A stretch of 64,000 nucleotides of DNA from Streptomyces sp. NBC_00234 (GCF_036195325.1 NZ_CP108101.1:5146001-5210000), one strand, 5' to 3'; counted from the stretch's first letter, positions 43,217-52,202 are shown. The notes: a model not told the origin generated them from the sequence alone. Numbers and translations are program-made.

Positions 43217-44884
43217 TCAGCCGAGGCCCGGACCCCGCACCGGAATGCTGGTGAACGTCGGCGCCGGCGCCGGCTCGGTGAAGAAGTCGTTGCCCTTGTC
43301 GTCGACCACGACGAACGCGGGGAAGTCCTCCACCTCGATGCGCCAGACCGCCTCCATGCCGAGCTCCTCGTACTCGACGACCTCGACCTTCTTGATGCAG
43401 TCCTGCGCGAGCCGCGCCGCCGGACCGCCGATCGAGCCGAGGTAGAAGCCGCCGTGCGCGTCGCACGCGTCGGTGACCTGCTGGGAGCGGTTGCCCTTGG
43501 CGAGCATCACCTTGGAGCCGCCCGCCGCCTGGAACTGCGCGACGTAGCTGTCCATCCGGCCGGCCGTCGTCGGACCGAAGGAACCGGAGGCGTAGCCCTC
43601 CGGCGTCTTCGCCGGACCGGCGTAGTAGACCGGGTGGTCCTTCAGGTACTGCGGCATCTCCTCGCCCGCGTCGAGCCGCTCCTTGATCTTGGCGTGCGCG
43701 ATGTCGCGCGCCACGACCAGCGGGCCGGTCAGCGAGAGCCTGGTCTTCACCGGGTACTTGGTCAGCTCGGCGAGGATGTCGTCCATCGGCCGGTTGAGGT
43801 CGATCCGTACGACGTCCCCCGCCTCGTCGAGGTGCTCGTCCGTCGTGTCGGGCAGGAAGCGCGCCGGGTCCTTCTCCAGCTGCTCCAGGAACACGCCCTC
43901 GGCGGTGATCTTCGCGGTGGCCTGGCGGTCCGCCGAGCAGGACACGGCGATCGCGACGGGCAACGAGGCGCCGTGGCGGGGCAGGCGCACGACCCGCACG
44001 TCGTGGCAGAAGTACTTGCCGCCGAACTGCGCACCGATCCCGATCTTCTGCGTCAGCTCGAAGACCTTCTCCTCCAGCTCCTTGTCACGGAAGCCGTGAC
44101 CGGTGGGGGAGCCCTCGGCGGGCAGCTCGTCCAGGTAGTGCGCGGAGGCGTACTTCGCGGTCTTGAGCGCGAACTCGGCCGACGTACCGCCGACGACGAT
44201 CGCCAGGTGGTACGGCGGGCAGGCGGCCGTCCCCAGGGAGCGGATCTTCTCCTCCAGGAACTTCATCATGGAGGACTCGTTCAGTACGGCCTTCGTCTCC
44301 TGGAACAGGAACGACTTGTTGGCCGAACCGCCGCCCTTCGCCATGAAGAGGAACTTGTAGGCGCCGCCGTCGGTCGCGTACAGCTCGATCTGGGCCGGGA
44401 GGTTCGAGCCGGTGTTCTTCTCGTCCCACATGTTCAGCGGGGCCATCTGCGAGTACCGCAGGTTGAGCTTGGTGTAGGCGTCGAAGATGCCGTGCGACAG
44501 GGCCTCCTCGTCACCGCCCTCGGTGAGCACGTTCTGCCCGCGCTTGCCCATGACGATCGCCGTGCCGGTGTCCTGGCACATCGGCAGGACGCCCGCGGCG
44601 GCGATGTTCGCGTTCTTCAGCAGGTCGAGCGCGACGAACTTGTCGTTCGACGACGCCTCGGGGTCGTCCACGATCCGCCGCAGCTGCGCCAGGTGGGCGG
44701 GCCGCAGGTAGTGCGAGATGTCGTGCATCGCCTCGGCGGCGAGGGTGCGCAGAGCCTCCGGCGCGACCTTGAGGAACGTACGGCCGTCGGCCTCGAAGGT
44801 GGAAACACCCTCGGAGGTCACCAGACGGTACGGCGTGGTGTCCTCTCCCAGGGGGAGCAGATCGGAGTACGCAAACTCTGGCAT
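43217..44884 (-). CDS. fumB: Fumarate hydratase, class I (iron-sulfur)
   Basis: 555 aa. Full-length single-polypeptide class I fumarase with a [4Fe-4S] cluster: Cys103 (PMCQDTGT), Cys222 (AACPPYH) and Cys316 (VSCSADR). Fe-S fumarases are oxygen-sensitive, and the strain also encodes class II FumC. ATG 44884 (MPEFAYSD) has GAGGA 9 nt upstream; ATG 44893 would place the ribosome-binding site too close. The C-terminal half GPTTAGRMDSYVAQFQ and MLAKGNRSQQV matches the beta domain. Confidence 0.95.
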   Translation of the reverse strand: MPEFAYSDLLPLGEDTTPYRLVTSEGVSTFEADGRTFLKVAPEALRTLAAEAMHDISHYLRPAHLAQLRRIVDDPEASSNDKFVALDLLKNANIAAAGVLPMCQDTGTAIVMGKRGQNVLTEGGDEEALSHGIFDAYTKLNLRYSQMAPLNMWDEKNTGSNLPAQIELYATDGGAYKFLFMAKGGGSANKSFLFQETKAVLNESSMMKFLEEKIRSLGTAACPPYHLAIVVGGTSAEFALKTAKYASAHYLDELPAEGSPTGHGFRDKELEEKVFELTQKIGIGAQFGGKYFCHDVRVVRLPRHGASLPVAIAVSCSADRQATAKITAEGVFLEQLEKDPARFLPDTTDEHLDEAGDVVRIDLNRPMDDILAELTKYPVKTRLSLTGPLVVARDIAHAKIKERLDAGEEMPQYLKDHPVYYAGPAKTPEGYASGSFGPTTAGRMDSYVAQFQAAGGSKVMLAKGNRSQQVTDACDAHGGFYLGSIGGPAARLAQDCIKKVEVVEYEELGMEAVWRIEVEDFPAFVVVDDKGNDFFTEPAPAPTFTSIPVRGPGLG

Positions 44885-45056
44885 TACGGCCATTCCTCAC
44901 TCGGCAGACAGCTGCTGACCTCCCTTGGGCAGCGCACACCAGGGTAGAACGCCGAGGGGGCCCGGCTCCTGTGAGGTAAGGCTCACCCCGTACGGCACCT
45001 CCGGGGGCCTCCGTTGCGGCCACCCACACCCGCCACGCCCCGCCGCAACCCCTAGT

Positions 45057-45082
45057 CGCGATCTATCGCGTTTGGGTACGCT
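45057..45082 (+). promoter_or_regulatory. Promoter of the DUF1707 gene with palindrome
   Basis: TACGCT (45077-45082) ends 6 nt before GTG 45089, so the mRNA is probably leaderless. CGCGAT-CT-ATCGCG (45057-45070) is a perfect 6-bp inverted repeat just upstream of this -10, where a repressor would act. The binding protein is unknown. Confidence 0.55.
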
Positions 45083-45088
45083 GGTTCG

Positions 45089-45805
45089 GTGGACCTCGAA
45101 AAGCAGCCCCAGCAGCCGCAGTCGCAGCCGCCCGCCGCCCCGGCCGGGACCACTCCGGCCGGACCCGCGCCGGTCGGACCCGCGCCGGTCGGTATCCGGG
45201 CCTCCGACGCCGACCGCGACCGGATCGCGGACATCCTGCGGGACGCCGTGGCCGACGGCCGGCTGACCCCGGAGGAGCATGCCGAGCGCATCGACCTGGT
45301 CTACCGGGCCAAGACGGTCGGCGAGCTCGAACCCCTGGTGCGGGACCTGCCGACCGGGGCGGGCGCCCAGCGCACCGCGTCGCCCTCGCACGCCTACGGC
45401 CCCGAGGCGCCGGCCGGGCCCGCCGACAACCTGGTGGCCGTCTTCAGCAGCTCCACCCGGCGGGGACGCTGGCGGGTCGGCGGCAGGACCAATGCCTTCG
45501 CGCTCTTCGGCAGTGTCGAGATCGATCTGACCGAGGCTCTTTTCGGCCAGAGACTGACCGTCATCAACGCCACGTCCATCTTCGGCAGTGTCGAGATCAA
45601 GGTCCCAGAGAACATCTCGTTGCGCGGCAGCGGGACAGGTATTTTCGGCAATTTCGAAGTCGACACACTGGAATCCGCGGACCCGGAAGCGCCGGTGGTC
45701 GTAGTGAACGGCTATTCGGTGTTCGGGAGCGTCGAGGCAAAACCCAAGCGCGGCAAGCTCATTGCGAACCTCCACGACCAGTTGCGCAAACACCTCGGCC
45801 ACTGA
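45089..45805 (+). CDS. DUF1707 domain protein with LiaF-like C terminus
   Basis: 238 aa, no membrane segment. Pro/Gln-rich tail (1-35), DUF1707/SHOCT-like helix (about 36-90; IRASDADRDRIADILRDAVADGRLTPEEHAERID in outline) and a C-terminal beta-helical region (about 115-225) with the repeated phrase FGSVEI/FGNFEV, as in the cell-wall-active antibiotic response (LiaF-like) domain. Such proteins associate with envelope stress systems, but no partner kinase is adjacent. GTG 45089 is preceded at 6 nt by a -10 box. Confidence 0.85.
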   Translation: MDLEKQPQQPQSQPPAAPAGTTPAGPAPVGPAPVGIRASDADRDRIADILRDAVADGRLTPEEHAERIDLVYRAKTVGELEPLVRDLPTGAGAQRTASPSHAYGPEAPAGPADNLVAVFSSSTRRGRWRVGGRTNAFALFGSVEIDLTEALFGQRLTVINATSIFGSVEIKVPENISLRGSGTGIFGNFEVDTLESADPEAPVVVVNGYSVFGSVEAKPKRGKLIANLHDQLRKHLGH

Positions 45806-45963
45806 GGCGCACTGCCGTCACGCTTCGGGTTTCGGCCATGCGGGCGATCGGTCGCAATTGCGTCCACCGCAAGCCAGTGCCACTCAGTGCATAGGCGCGC
45901 GCACAGCGGGTAGGGAGTGCTGCATCGTCTCTCGCTCGCGAAGCCGTCGTCAGGAGTAGACCC

Positions 45964-46335
45964 GTGCTGCAACCGCCGCATCAGACTCTGCAGGTCGTCG
46001 CCGTGCCTTCCCAGCGCACTCCCGCGCGGGAGGACGAGGCCGGCCCCTGGCACGCGGAGGCGGTGTGCCGCCGGGACGAAGCCGGGCTGTTCTTCGCCCC
46101 GTCGAAGGAGCCGACTGCTGCCAGGCTGTCCCGGGAGGAGGCCGCGAAGCGGGTCTGCGCGCGCTGTCCCGTGATGGTCGAATGCCAGGAACACGCCCTC
46201 GTCCAGCCCGAGCCGTACGGGGTGTGGGGCGGCCTCACCGCCGCCGAGCGCCGCGTGGTGCTCGCCCGGCGGCGCCGGCGTGACATCGAGCTGAAGACCG
46301 CGGCCACGACGGAGCACATCGCCGCGGCCGGCTGA
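45964..46335 (+). CDS. wblI: WhiB-like protein WblI
   Basis: 123-aa Wbl iron-sulfur regulator. Four cysteines C35, C65, C68, C74 in the C-x29-CxxC-x5-C arrangement bind a [4Fe-4S] or [2Fe-2S] cluster; the G(V/I)WGG turn is present (YGVWGG) and is followed by the basic LARRRRRD DNA-binding tail. GTG 45964 follows GGAG by 8 nt. Position between a DUF1707 gene and glpX matches my memory of S. coelicolor wblI. Confidence 0.92.
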   Translation: MLQPPHQTLQVVAVPSQRTPAREDEAGPWHAEAVCRRDEAGLFFAPSKEPTAARLSREEAAKRVCARCPVMVECQEHALVQPEPYGVWGGLTAAERRVVLARRRRRDIELKTAATTEHIAAAG

Positions 46336-46401
46336 CCCGTGGGCCCGGGCCGTCCCGACCGGCGGCCCGCCACCGCGGGCACGTCGCCGCGGCGGGCCTA
46401 C

Positions 46402-46437
46402 GGGTCAGGGGCCGCCCCGACCGGCGGCCCCTGACCC
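46402..46437. terminator. Terminator downstream of wblI
   Basis: Perfect 15-bp stem GGGTCAGGGGCCGCC (46402-46416) / its complement (46423-46437). Confidence 0.85.
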
Positions 46438-46469
46438 AGCTGATTCGCCCGCGCGCGGGCTCGCGTGCG

Positions 46470-46501
46470 AGAACCTCGTCGGCCTCGGCCGACGGGGTTC
46501 T
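46470..46501 (-). terminator. Terminator downstream of glpX
   Basis: Stem AGAACCxCGTCGGCC (46470-46484) / GGCCGACGxGGTTCT (46487-46501) with one mismatch and a 2-nt loop, 14 nt past the glpX stop. Confidence 0.75.
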
Positions 46502-46514
46502 TCGCGTACGGGAT

Positions 46515-47549
46515 CTACTTCGCGCGGTCGAAGTCGATGGCGCTGTACGCGCGCAGCTTCGAGAGGCGGTGCGTCGAGTCGATCTTCCGGATCGTGCCCG
46601 ACTTGGACCGCATGACGATCGACTCGGTGGTGGCGGTCTCCGCGCGGTACCGCACCCCGCGCATGAGCTCGCCGTCGGTGATGCCGGTCGCCACGAAGAA
46701 CACGTTGTCCCCGCTGACCAGGTCGTTCGTCGAGAGCACCCGGTCCAGGTCGTGCCCGGCGTCCAGTGCGCGCCGGCGCTCGTCCTCGTCCTTCGGCCAG
46801 AGCTTGCCCTGGATGACGCCGCCGAGGCACTTGATGGCACAGGCCGAGATGATGCCCTCGGGTGTGCCGCCGATGCCCATGAGCAGGTCGACGCCGGTGC
46901 CCTCGCGGGCGGCCATGATCGAGCCGGCGACGTCGCCGTCGGAGATGAACTTGATCCGCGCGCCGGTCTCCCGGATCTCCTTGACGATGCCCTCGTGGCG
47001 GGGGCGGTCGAGGATGACGACGGTGACGTCCTCGGGGGTGGAGTTCTTCGCCTTGGCGACCCGGCGGATGTTGACCGAGACGGGGGCGTTGATGTCGACG
47101 AAGTCGGCGGCCTCGGGGCCGGTGACGAGCTTGTCCATGTAGAAGACGGCGGACGGGTCGAACATGGTGCCGCGATCGGCCGCGGCGAGCACGGCGATGG
47201 CGTTCGGCATGCCCTTGGCGTTGAGCGTGGTGCCGTCGATGGGGTCGACGGCGATGTCGACCTCGGCGCCGGTGCCGTCGCCGACCCGCTCGCCGTTGTA
47301 GAGCATCGGGGCTTCGTCCTTCTCGCCCTCACCGATGACGACGACGCCGTTCATCGAGACGGTCGAGACGAGGGTCCGCATGGCGTTCACGGCGGCGCCG
47401 TCGGCACCGATCTTGTCGCCGCGACCGACCCAACGGCCGGCGGCCATGGCCGCGGCCTCGGTGACCCGGACCAGCTCCAGGGCCAGGTTGCGGTCGGGGG
47501 CCTCCGGGGAGACCTCGAGCTGGGACGGCAGTTGATGGTGCTCGGACAT
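46515..47549 (-). CDS. glpX: Fructose-1,6-bisphosphatase, class II
   Basis: 344 aa, essential gluconeogenic phosphatase in actinomycetes that lack other FBPases. Metal-binding motifs GEGEKDEAP (about 73-81) and VDPIDGTT (about 101-108) and the substrate-binding GIGGTPEG are intact. ATG 47549 (MSEHHQLP) follows AAAGG by about 8 nt. Divergent from the DUF4245 gene, with 92 nt between the start codons. Confidence 0.95.
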   Translation of the reverse strand: MSEHHQLPSQLEVSPEAPDRNLALELVRVTEAAAMAAGRWVGRGDKIGADGAAVNAMRTLVSTVSMNGVVVIGEGEKDEAPMLYNGERVGDGTGAEVDIAVDPIDGTTLNAKGMPNAIAVLAAADRGTMFDPSAVFYMDKLVTGPEAADFVDINAPVSVNIRRVAKAKNSTPEDVTVVILDRPRHEGIVKEIRETGARIKFISDGDVAGSIMAAREGTGVDLLMGIGGTPEGIISACAIKCLGGVIQGKLWPKDEDERRRALDAGHDLDRVLSTNDLVSGDNVFFVATGITDGELMRGVRYRAETATTESIVMRSKSGTIRKIDSTHRLSKLRAYSAIDFDRAK

Positions 47550-47595
47550 CGGAGCGCACCTTTCTGTACGACGACGACCGGATAAAGAGGGTGCC

Positions 47596-47623
47596 TGTGA
47601 CTCTATCGGTAGGTCGATAAAAT
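47596..47623 (+). promoter_or_regulatory. Promoter of the DUF4245 gene with internal palindrome
   Basis: -35 TGTGAC (47596-47601) and -10 TAAAAT (47618-47623) with a 16-bp spacer; TATCG-N6-CGATA (47604-47619) fills the spacer and is placed as an operator would be. A GGGGGG ribosome-binding site follows before ATG 47642. Confidence 0.6.
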
Positions 47624-47641
47624 GAGCAGGGGGGGTCACGT

Positions 47642-48214
47642 ATGAGCGGGCGCCCCGTGGTCGGCCGCGATAAGGCCCATGCCACCATTGAGCGCGTGGC
47701 AAGCAAGCGAGGCAAGCAGACCGTGCGGGACATGTTCCTGTCGATGATCGTGATCTCCGCTGTCGCAGGGGTCATCTACATCTTCATTCCGCACGACGAC
47801 AAGGCCGTTCCGGTGAAGGCCGTCGACTACCGGGTGGAGCTCCTGACGGCGCGGCGCGCGGCGCCGTACCCGGTGGCGGCGCCCGACGGGCTGCCGAAGG
47901 GGTGGAAGCCGACCTCGGTCTCGTACGAGCGTGCGGCGGACGACAGCTGGCACCTGGGATTCCTCGACCCGGAGGGCAAGTACGTCGCGGTGGAGCAGTC
48001 CACGGCCCCGGCGAAGAAGTACGTCTCCCAGGTCAGCCAGAGCGCGACGGACACCGGGCGCACGCACGAGGTGGCGGGCGCGTCCTGGCAGCACTGGAAG
48101 GGCCCGAAGTACGACGCCCTCGTGCTGCACGCCGACGGTTCGACCACCGTGGTGACGGGTTCGGCGTCCACGGAGCGGCTGGCGCAGATGGCGGCGGCGC
48201 TCAAGACCTCCTGA
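47642..48214 (+). CDS. DUF4245 domain membrane-anchored protein
   Basis: 190 aa. One membrane helix (about residues 33-50, LSMIVISAVAGVIYIFIP) followed by an extracytoplasmic DUF4245 domain with conserved W (GLPKGWKPTSV, WQHWKGPKYDAL). Widespread in actinobacteria; function unknown. ATG 47642 has a GGGGGG ribosome-binding site 7 nt upstream; GTG 47697 would be a shorter alternative. Divergent from glpX and followed by a strong terminator. Confidence 0.82.
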   Translation: MSGRPVVGRDKAHATIERVASKRGKQTVRDMFLSMIVISAVAGVIYIFIPHDDKAVPVKAVDYRVELLTARRAAPYPVAAPDGLPKGWKPTSVSYERAADDSWHLGFLDPEGKYVAVEQSTAPAKKYVSQVSQSATDTGRTHEVAGASWQHWKGPKYDALVLHADGSTTVVTGSASTERLAQMAAALKTS

Positions 48215-48277
48215 TACGGACGCGGCGCCGGGGCGTCCGGGCGCGGGCGCGACTCGGGACCTCCTGGTACGAACGCG

Positions 48278-48316
48278 GAGAAGGCCCCGGAGCACGATGT
48301 GCTCCGGGGCCTTCTC
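48278..48316. terminator. Bidirectional terminator between DUF4245 and nitroreductase genes
   Basis: Perfect 18-bp stem (48278-48295 with 48299-48316), 3-nt loop, between convergent genes. Confidence 0.88.
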
Positions 48317-48343
48317 GGTGTCCGCTGTCGGCGTGCCGACGGA

Positions 48344-48934
48344 TCAGACGGTCGTGACGACCTCGTCGTAGGCGAGGCGCGGCAGGCGCGGGAACCAGGC
48401 GTCCTCGCCCGGCTTGCCGATGTTGACGACCATGAGGACCTTGTGGTCGCCGTCCAGGAACTCCTTCTCGATGCCCGCGGCGTCGTAGCCGGTCATCGGG
48501 CCGGCGGCGAGGCCGGCGGCGCGGACGCCGATGATGAAGTACGCGGCCTGCAGCGCGCCGTTCAGCGTGGCGGACTGCTCGCGGACCGGGCGCTCGGAGA
48601 AGAACGCGTCCTTGGCCTGCGGGAAGTGCGGCATGAGCGCCGGGAGCTCCTCGTGGAACTCGTTGTCGGCGACGAGGATCGCGACCAGCGGGGCGCCGGC
48701 GGTCTTCGGGCGGTTGCCCTCGGACATGTGCGGGACGAGGCGCTCGCGGCCCTCGGCCGTGCGGACCAGGATCACGCGCAGCGGCGACTGGTTGAACGCG
48801 GTCGGACCGTACTTGACCAGGTCGTAGATCGCCTGGACCTGCTCGTCGGTGACCGGCTCGTCGGAGAAGGTGTTGGCGGTGCGGGCCTCACGGAAGAGGA
48901 GGTCCTGGGCGGCGGGGTCAAGAGCGAGGGACAT
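48344..48934 (-). CDS. Nitroreductase family protein (malonic semialdehyde reductase RutE-like)
   Basis: 196-aa FMN enzyme of the HadB/RutE branch. Motifs: ARTANTFSDEPVTDEQ at the N terminus, KYGPTAFNQSPLRV (FMN binding), GPMTGYDAAGIEKEFL. RutE reduces malonic semialdehyde in pyrimidine breakdown, but no rut genes are nearby, so a general reductase role is equally likely. ATG 48934 follows GGAAGG by about 10 nt. Confidence 0.85.
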   Translation of the reverse strand: MSLALDPAAQDLLFREARTANTFSDEPVTDEQVQAIYDLVKYGPTAFNQSPLRVILVRTAEGRERLVPHMSEGNRPKTAGAPLVAILVADNEFHEELPALMPHFPQAKDAFFSERPVREQSATLNGALQAAYFIIGVRAAGLAAGPMTGYDAAGIEKEFLDGDHKVLMVVNIGKPGEDAWFPRLPRLAYDEVVTTV

Positions 48935-48994
48935 CGTACGAGTACCTTCCGGACGTGCAGGGGATCAAGCGATGTCACGACCGTAGCCGAGAAG

Positions 48995-49012
48995 TAGGTT
49001 AACTTTCAACTA
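48995..49012 (-). promoter_or_regulatory. AT-rich imperfect palindrome upstream of the nitroreductase
   Basis: TAGGTT-N7-AACTA, about 60 nt upstream of the nitroreductase start, in an AT-rich island. MarR/HxlR-type operators in front of Streptomyces reductase genes look like this. No such regulator gene is adjacent. Confidence 0.4.
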
Positions 49013-49097
49013 AAACGGCCCCGAAGTGATCCACCGCACCTTTCCCTGCCTCCGCGGCGTTCGAGGAGCCCGTGGGCGGAACCCGCCCGCCGAGCCC

Positions 49098-49367
49098 TCA
49101 GACGTCGCCGCCCGCACCCTCCGCGCCGTCGTCCCCGGCACGCTCCTCCGGCCGGGCCAGCGCCGCGTCGAGACGCGCACGCGCGCCCTCCAGCCAGCGC
49201 CGGCAGACCCGGGCCAGCTCCTCGCCGCGCTCCCACAGCGCCAGCGACTCCTCCAGCGTCGTGCCGCCCGCCTCCAGGCGGCGCACGACCTCGATCAGCT
49301 CGTCCCGCGCCTGCTCGTAACCGAGCGTGCCCGCAGCGGCAGCCGTCGTCGTCCCGTCGTCCGTCAT
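49098..49367 (-). CDS. xseB: Exodeoxyribonuclease VII small subunit
   Basis: 89 aa. XseB motif GYEQARDELIEVVRRLEAG and LEESLALWERGEEL. Partner of XseA, encoded 56 nt upstream on the same strand. ATG 49367 has AGGGTGG 6 nt upstream; the GTG nine bases earlier would overlap that site. Confidence 0.95.
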   Translation of the reverse strand: MTDDGTTTAAAAGTLGYEQARDELIEVVRRLEAGGTTLEESLALWERGEELARVCRRWLEGARARLDAALARPEERAGDDGAEGAGGDV

Positions 49368-49423
49368 GTGATCCACCCTATGTGTGAGCTACGACAGCAG
49401 AACCGCAGAACCGCACCGGCCGC

Positions 49424-50635
49424 TCACTCGGCGACCCGTACGGTGAACTCGCCCTCCGACACCCGCGCGCGCAGCTCCTCGCCGGGCGCCCCGGCCTCGG
49501 CCGGGGAACGCACCACATGGCCGTCCGGCCGCTGGAGCACCGCGTAACCGCGCTCCAGCGTGGCGGCGGGCGACAGGGAGACGACCCGGGCGAGGGTGTG
49601 CGCGATCTCCGACTCGGCACGGTCCAGGAGATGCCCGAGCACCCGCCGGCTGCGCCCGACCAGCGCGTCGACCTCCGCCTCCCGCTCGTCCACCAGCCGC
49701 TGGGGCCGCTCCATCGACGGCCGGCCCAGCGCGTGCGCCAGCCCCCGCTCCTCCCGCTCCAGCAGCCCCCGTACGGTGCGCAGCGCCCGGTCCCGGAGCT
49801 GCTGGACCCGGTCCAGCTCCTCGCCGACGTCCGGTACGACCTTCTTCGCCGCGTCCGTCGGTGTGGAGGCCCGCAGGTCCGCGACCAGGTCGAGCAGCGG
49901 GGAGTCCGGCTCGTGCCCGATGGCGGAGACGACGGGCGTGCGGCACGCGGCCACCGTCCGGATCAGCTCCTCGTCCGAGAACGGCAGCAGATCCTCCACG
50001 CTGCCGCCGCCCCGGGCGACGACGATCACGTCGACCTCGGGCAGCGCGTCGAGCTCCTTCACCGCCTGCACCACCTGATTCACCGCGTGCACGCCCTGCA
50101 CCGCGGTGTTGCGGACCTCGAAGCGCACCGCGGGCCAGCGCCGCCGCGCGTTCTCCAGTACGTCGCGCTCCGCCGCCGAGGCCCGCCCGCAGACGAGTCC
50201 GATCAGCTGGGGCAGGAACGGCAGGGGCTTCTTCCGGTCCAGCGCGAAGAGCCCCTCCGCCGCGAGCGACTTCTTCAGCTGCTCCAGCCGTACGAGCAGC
50301 TCGCCGATGCCCACCGGCCGTATCTCCGTGGCCCGCAGGGAGAGCTGCCCGCGGGGCGCGTACCACTCGGGCTTGGCGAGGACGACGACGCGCGCGCCCT
50401 CGGTCACCACATCGGCGATCCGGTCGAAGACCTGCCGGAAGCAGGTGACGCTCACCGAGATGTCGTGCGAGGGGTCGCGCAGCGTCAGGAAGACCACTCC
50501 GGCGCCCGGCCGCCGCGACAGCTGCGTGATCTGCCCCTCGACCCAGACCGCACCGAGCCGGTCGATCCACCCGCCGATGAGCCGTGACACCTCGCCGACG
50601 GGCAGCGGTGCTTCCGCGGACGTGTTGAGAGCCAT
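49424..50635 (-). CDS. xseA: Exodeoxyribonuclease VII large subunit
   Basis: 403 aa. N-terminal OB fold (about 10-110; VWVEGQITQLSRRPG, VFLTLRDP) and catalytic domain with VVARGGGSVEDLLPFSDEEL and GHEPDSPLLDLVADLRASTPTDAA, then a long helical region that carries small-subunit binding sites. Makes single-strand cuts in DNA repair together with XseB just downstream. Confidence 0.96.
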   Translation of the reverse strand: MALNTSAEAPLPVGEVSRLIGGWIDRLGAVWVEGQITQLSRRPGAGVVFLTLRDPSHDISVSVTCFRQVFDRIADVVTEGARVVVLAKPEWYAPRGQLSLRATEIRPVGIGELLVRLEQLKKSLAAEGLFALDRKKPLPFLPQLIGLVCGRASAAERDVLENARRRWPAVRFEVRNTAVQGVHAVNQVVQAVKELDALPEVDVIVVARGGGSVEDLLPFSDEELIRTVAACRTPVVSAIGHEPDSPLLDLVADLRASTPTDAAKKVVPDVGEELDRVQQLRDRALRTVRGLLEREERGLAHALGRPSMERPQRLVDEREAEVDALVGRSRRVLGHLLDRAESEIAHTLARVVSLSPAATLERGYAVLQRPDGHVVRSPAEAGAPGEELRARVSEGEFTVRVAE

Positions 50636-50704
50636 GCGGCGAGCGTATCGGCCCCCACCGACAGGAACCCCGACCGCGCGCCGCCCCGCTCCCGCCCCTG
50701 GCGC

Positions 50705-52111
50705 TCAGCGAGTCCCGGTGGTCCTCTCGGGTCCCGGCCCCGAACCGCGCCCGTTCGGCCCCGCCCGGCGTCCCCACTGCAACGCGAGCACCACAAGACC
50801 GACCCCGAGCCAGCACAGGCCCACCACCTGCGCGCTCGACGTCGCCTCGAGAATCACCGCGATCAGGACGCCCGCGCCCACCACCGGCATCAGCACATGG
50901 CGCCACCAGCTCGGCGGTCCCTCCATCCGGCGTACGGCGAACCAGCCCACCACCGACGCGTGGAGCAGGACGAAGGCCGACAGCGCCCCGATGTCCACGA
51001 CCGACACCAGATGGTCCAGGCCGTCGTCCCGCCGGGCCGCCCACACCGCGGCCACCAGGGTCACGAGCCCGGCGCCCAGGATCGCGGTCCGCGGGACCCC
51101 GGAGTGCCGGTCGACCTTGGCCAGGAAGCCCGGCAGCCGCCGCTCCCGCGCCATCGCGAACACCAGCCGGCCGGCCGCCGCCTGCCCGGCGAGCGCGGCG
51201 AACGCCGCGCCGATCGCCTTGCTCACGGCCACCAGGTCGTGCAGCCAGGTACCGACCGAGGCGTCGACCGCGTCGTAGAAGGCGGACCCCTGCTTCGCCG
51301 GATCGGCCGCCAGCTCCGCTGAGCTCAGCGGCTCCAGCAACGCGGCCAGATACGACTGCGCGATGAACAGCGCCCCCGCCAGCACCAGGCAGAACAGCAC
51401 CGCACGGGCCACCTTCGCCGAGCCGCCGGTCACCTCCTCGGCGAACGAGGCGATGGCGTCGAAACCCAGGTACGACAGGACGGCCACCGACACCGCCCCC
51501 AGCACCGCCGTCATCGAGAAGCCGGAATCCCCGGTGAACGGGGTCAGCCAGCCGCGCTGCGCCCCGTCCCGTACGAGCACCCACACCGCGGACACCACGA
51601 AGACGAGCAGCACCACGATCTCCATCGCGAGCACCGCGAAGCCGACCCGCGCGGCGGCCCGGACGCCCCACAGGTTCAGCAGCGTGGTCACCACCACGGC
51701 GATCGTCGTCCACACCCACCGCGACACCTCGGGCACCAGCGCGTTCATCGCGATCCCGGAGAAGAGATAGGCGACCGCCGGGATCAGCAGGTAGTCGAGC
51801 ATCGCCATCCACCCGGCGATGAACCCCGGCCCTTCCCCGAGCCCCTTGCGCGCATACGTGAAGACCGAACCGGCCAGGGGGGCGACGCGCACCATCTGGG
51901 CGTAACTGAAGGCGGTGAACGCCATGACGACCGTGGCCACGACGTAGACGAGCGCGACCGCGCCCTCGGACTTCGCGTCCAGCGTTCCGAAGACCCCGAC
52001 CGGCGCCATGGGGGCGATGAACAGGAGCCCGTAGACGACCAGGTCCCGGAAGCCGAGCGTCCGCCGCAGGGTTCCCCGGTCCGCGTCGTGGTCCTTGGTA
52101 CTGCCGGCCAT
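50705..52111 (-). CDS. APC family amino acid permease
   Basis: 468 aa with about 12 membrane helices. APC-superfamily features: an N-terminal hydrophilic 20 residues, LFIAPMAPVGVFGTLDAKSEGAVALVY in helix 1 (outline), GWMAMLDYLLIPAVAYLF, and SYLGFDAIASFAEEV, the usual substrate-contacting stretch. ATG 52111 follows GGAGGG by 4 nt; the upstream extension to 52204 overlaps the divergent ispH gene region. Substrate unknown; likely an amino acid or polyamine. Confidence 0.85.
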   Translation of the reverse strand: MAGSTKDHDADRGTLRRTLGFRDLVVYGLLFIAPMAPVGVFGTLDAKSEGAVALVYVVATVVMAFTAFSYAQMVRVAPLAGSVFTYARKGLGEGPGFIAGWMAMLDYLLIPAVAYLFSGIAMNALVPEVSRWVWTTIAVVVTTLLNLWGVRAAARVGFAVLAMEIVVLLVFVVSAVWVLVRDGAQRGWLTPFTGDSGFSMTAVLGAVSVAVLSYLGFDAIASFAEEVTGGSAKVARAVLFCLVLAGALFIAQSYLAALLEPLSSAELAADPAKQGSAFYDAVDASVGTWLHDLVAVSKAIGAAFAALAGQAAAGRLVFAMARERRLPGFLAKVDRHSGVPRTAILGAGLVTLVAAVWAARRDDGLDHLVSVVDIGALSAFVLLHASVVGWFAVRRMEGPPSWWRHVLMPVVGAGVLIAVILEATSSAQVVGLCWLGVGLVVLALQWGRRAGPNGRGSGPGPERTTGTR

Positions 52112-52189
52112 GAACCCTCCGTCGCTGCGTTTGCGCGTGATGCCCCAGTCTCCCGACCCTGCCGGACCCGCGCCTGTTCGGTACGGCCT

Positions 52190-52195
52190 TACGAT
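52190..52195 (+). promoter_or_regulatory. -10 box of ispH (leaderless)
   Basis: TACGAT ends 7 nt before ATG 52203; no ribosome-binding site lies between. Confidence 0.55.
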
Positions 52196-52202
52196 GGGAC
52201 GC

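Noticed and set aside
26230..43220. Insertion sequence or integrase at the cluster borders
   Set aside because: No transposase, tRNA attachment site or terminal repeat visible at either side.
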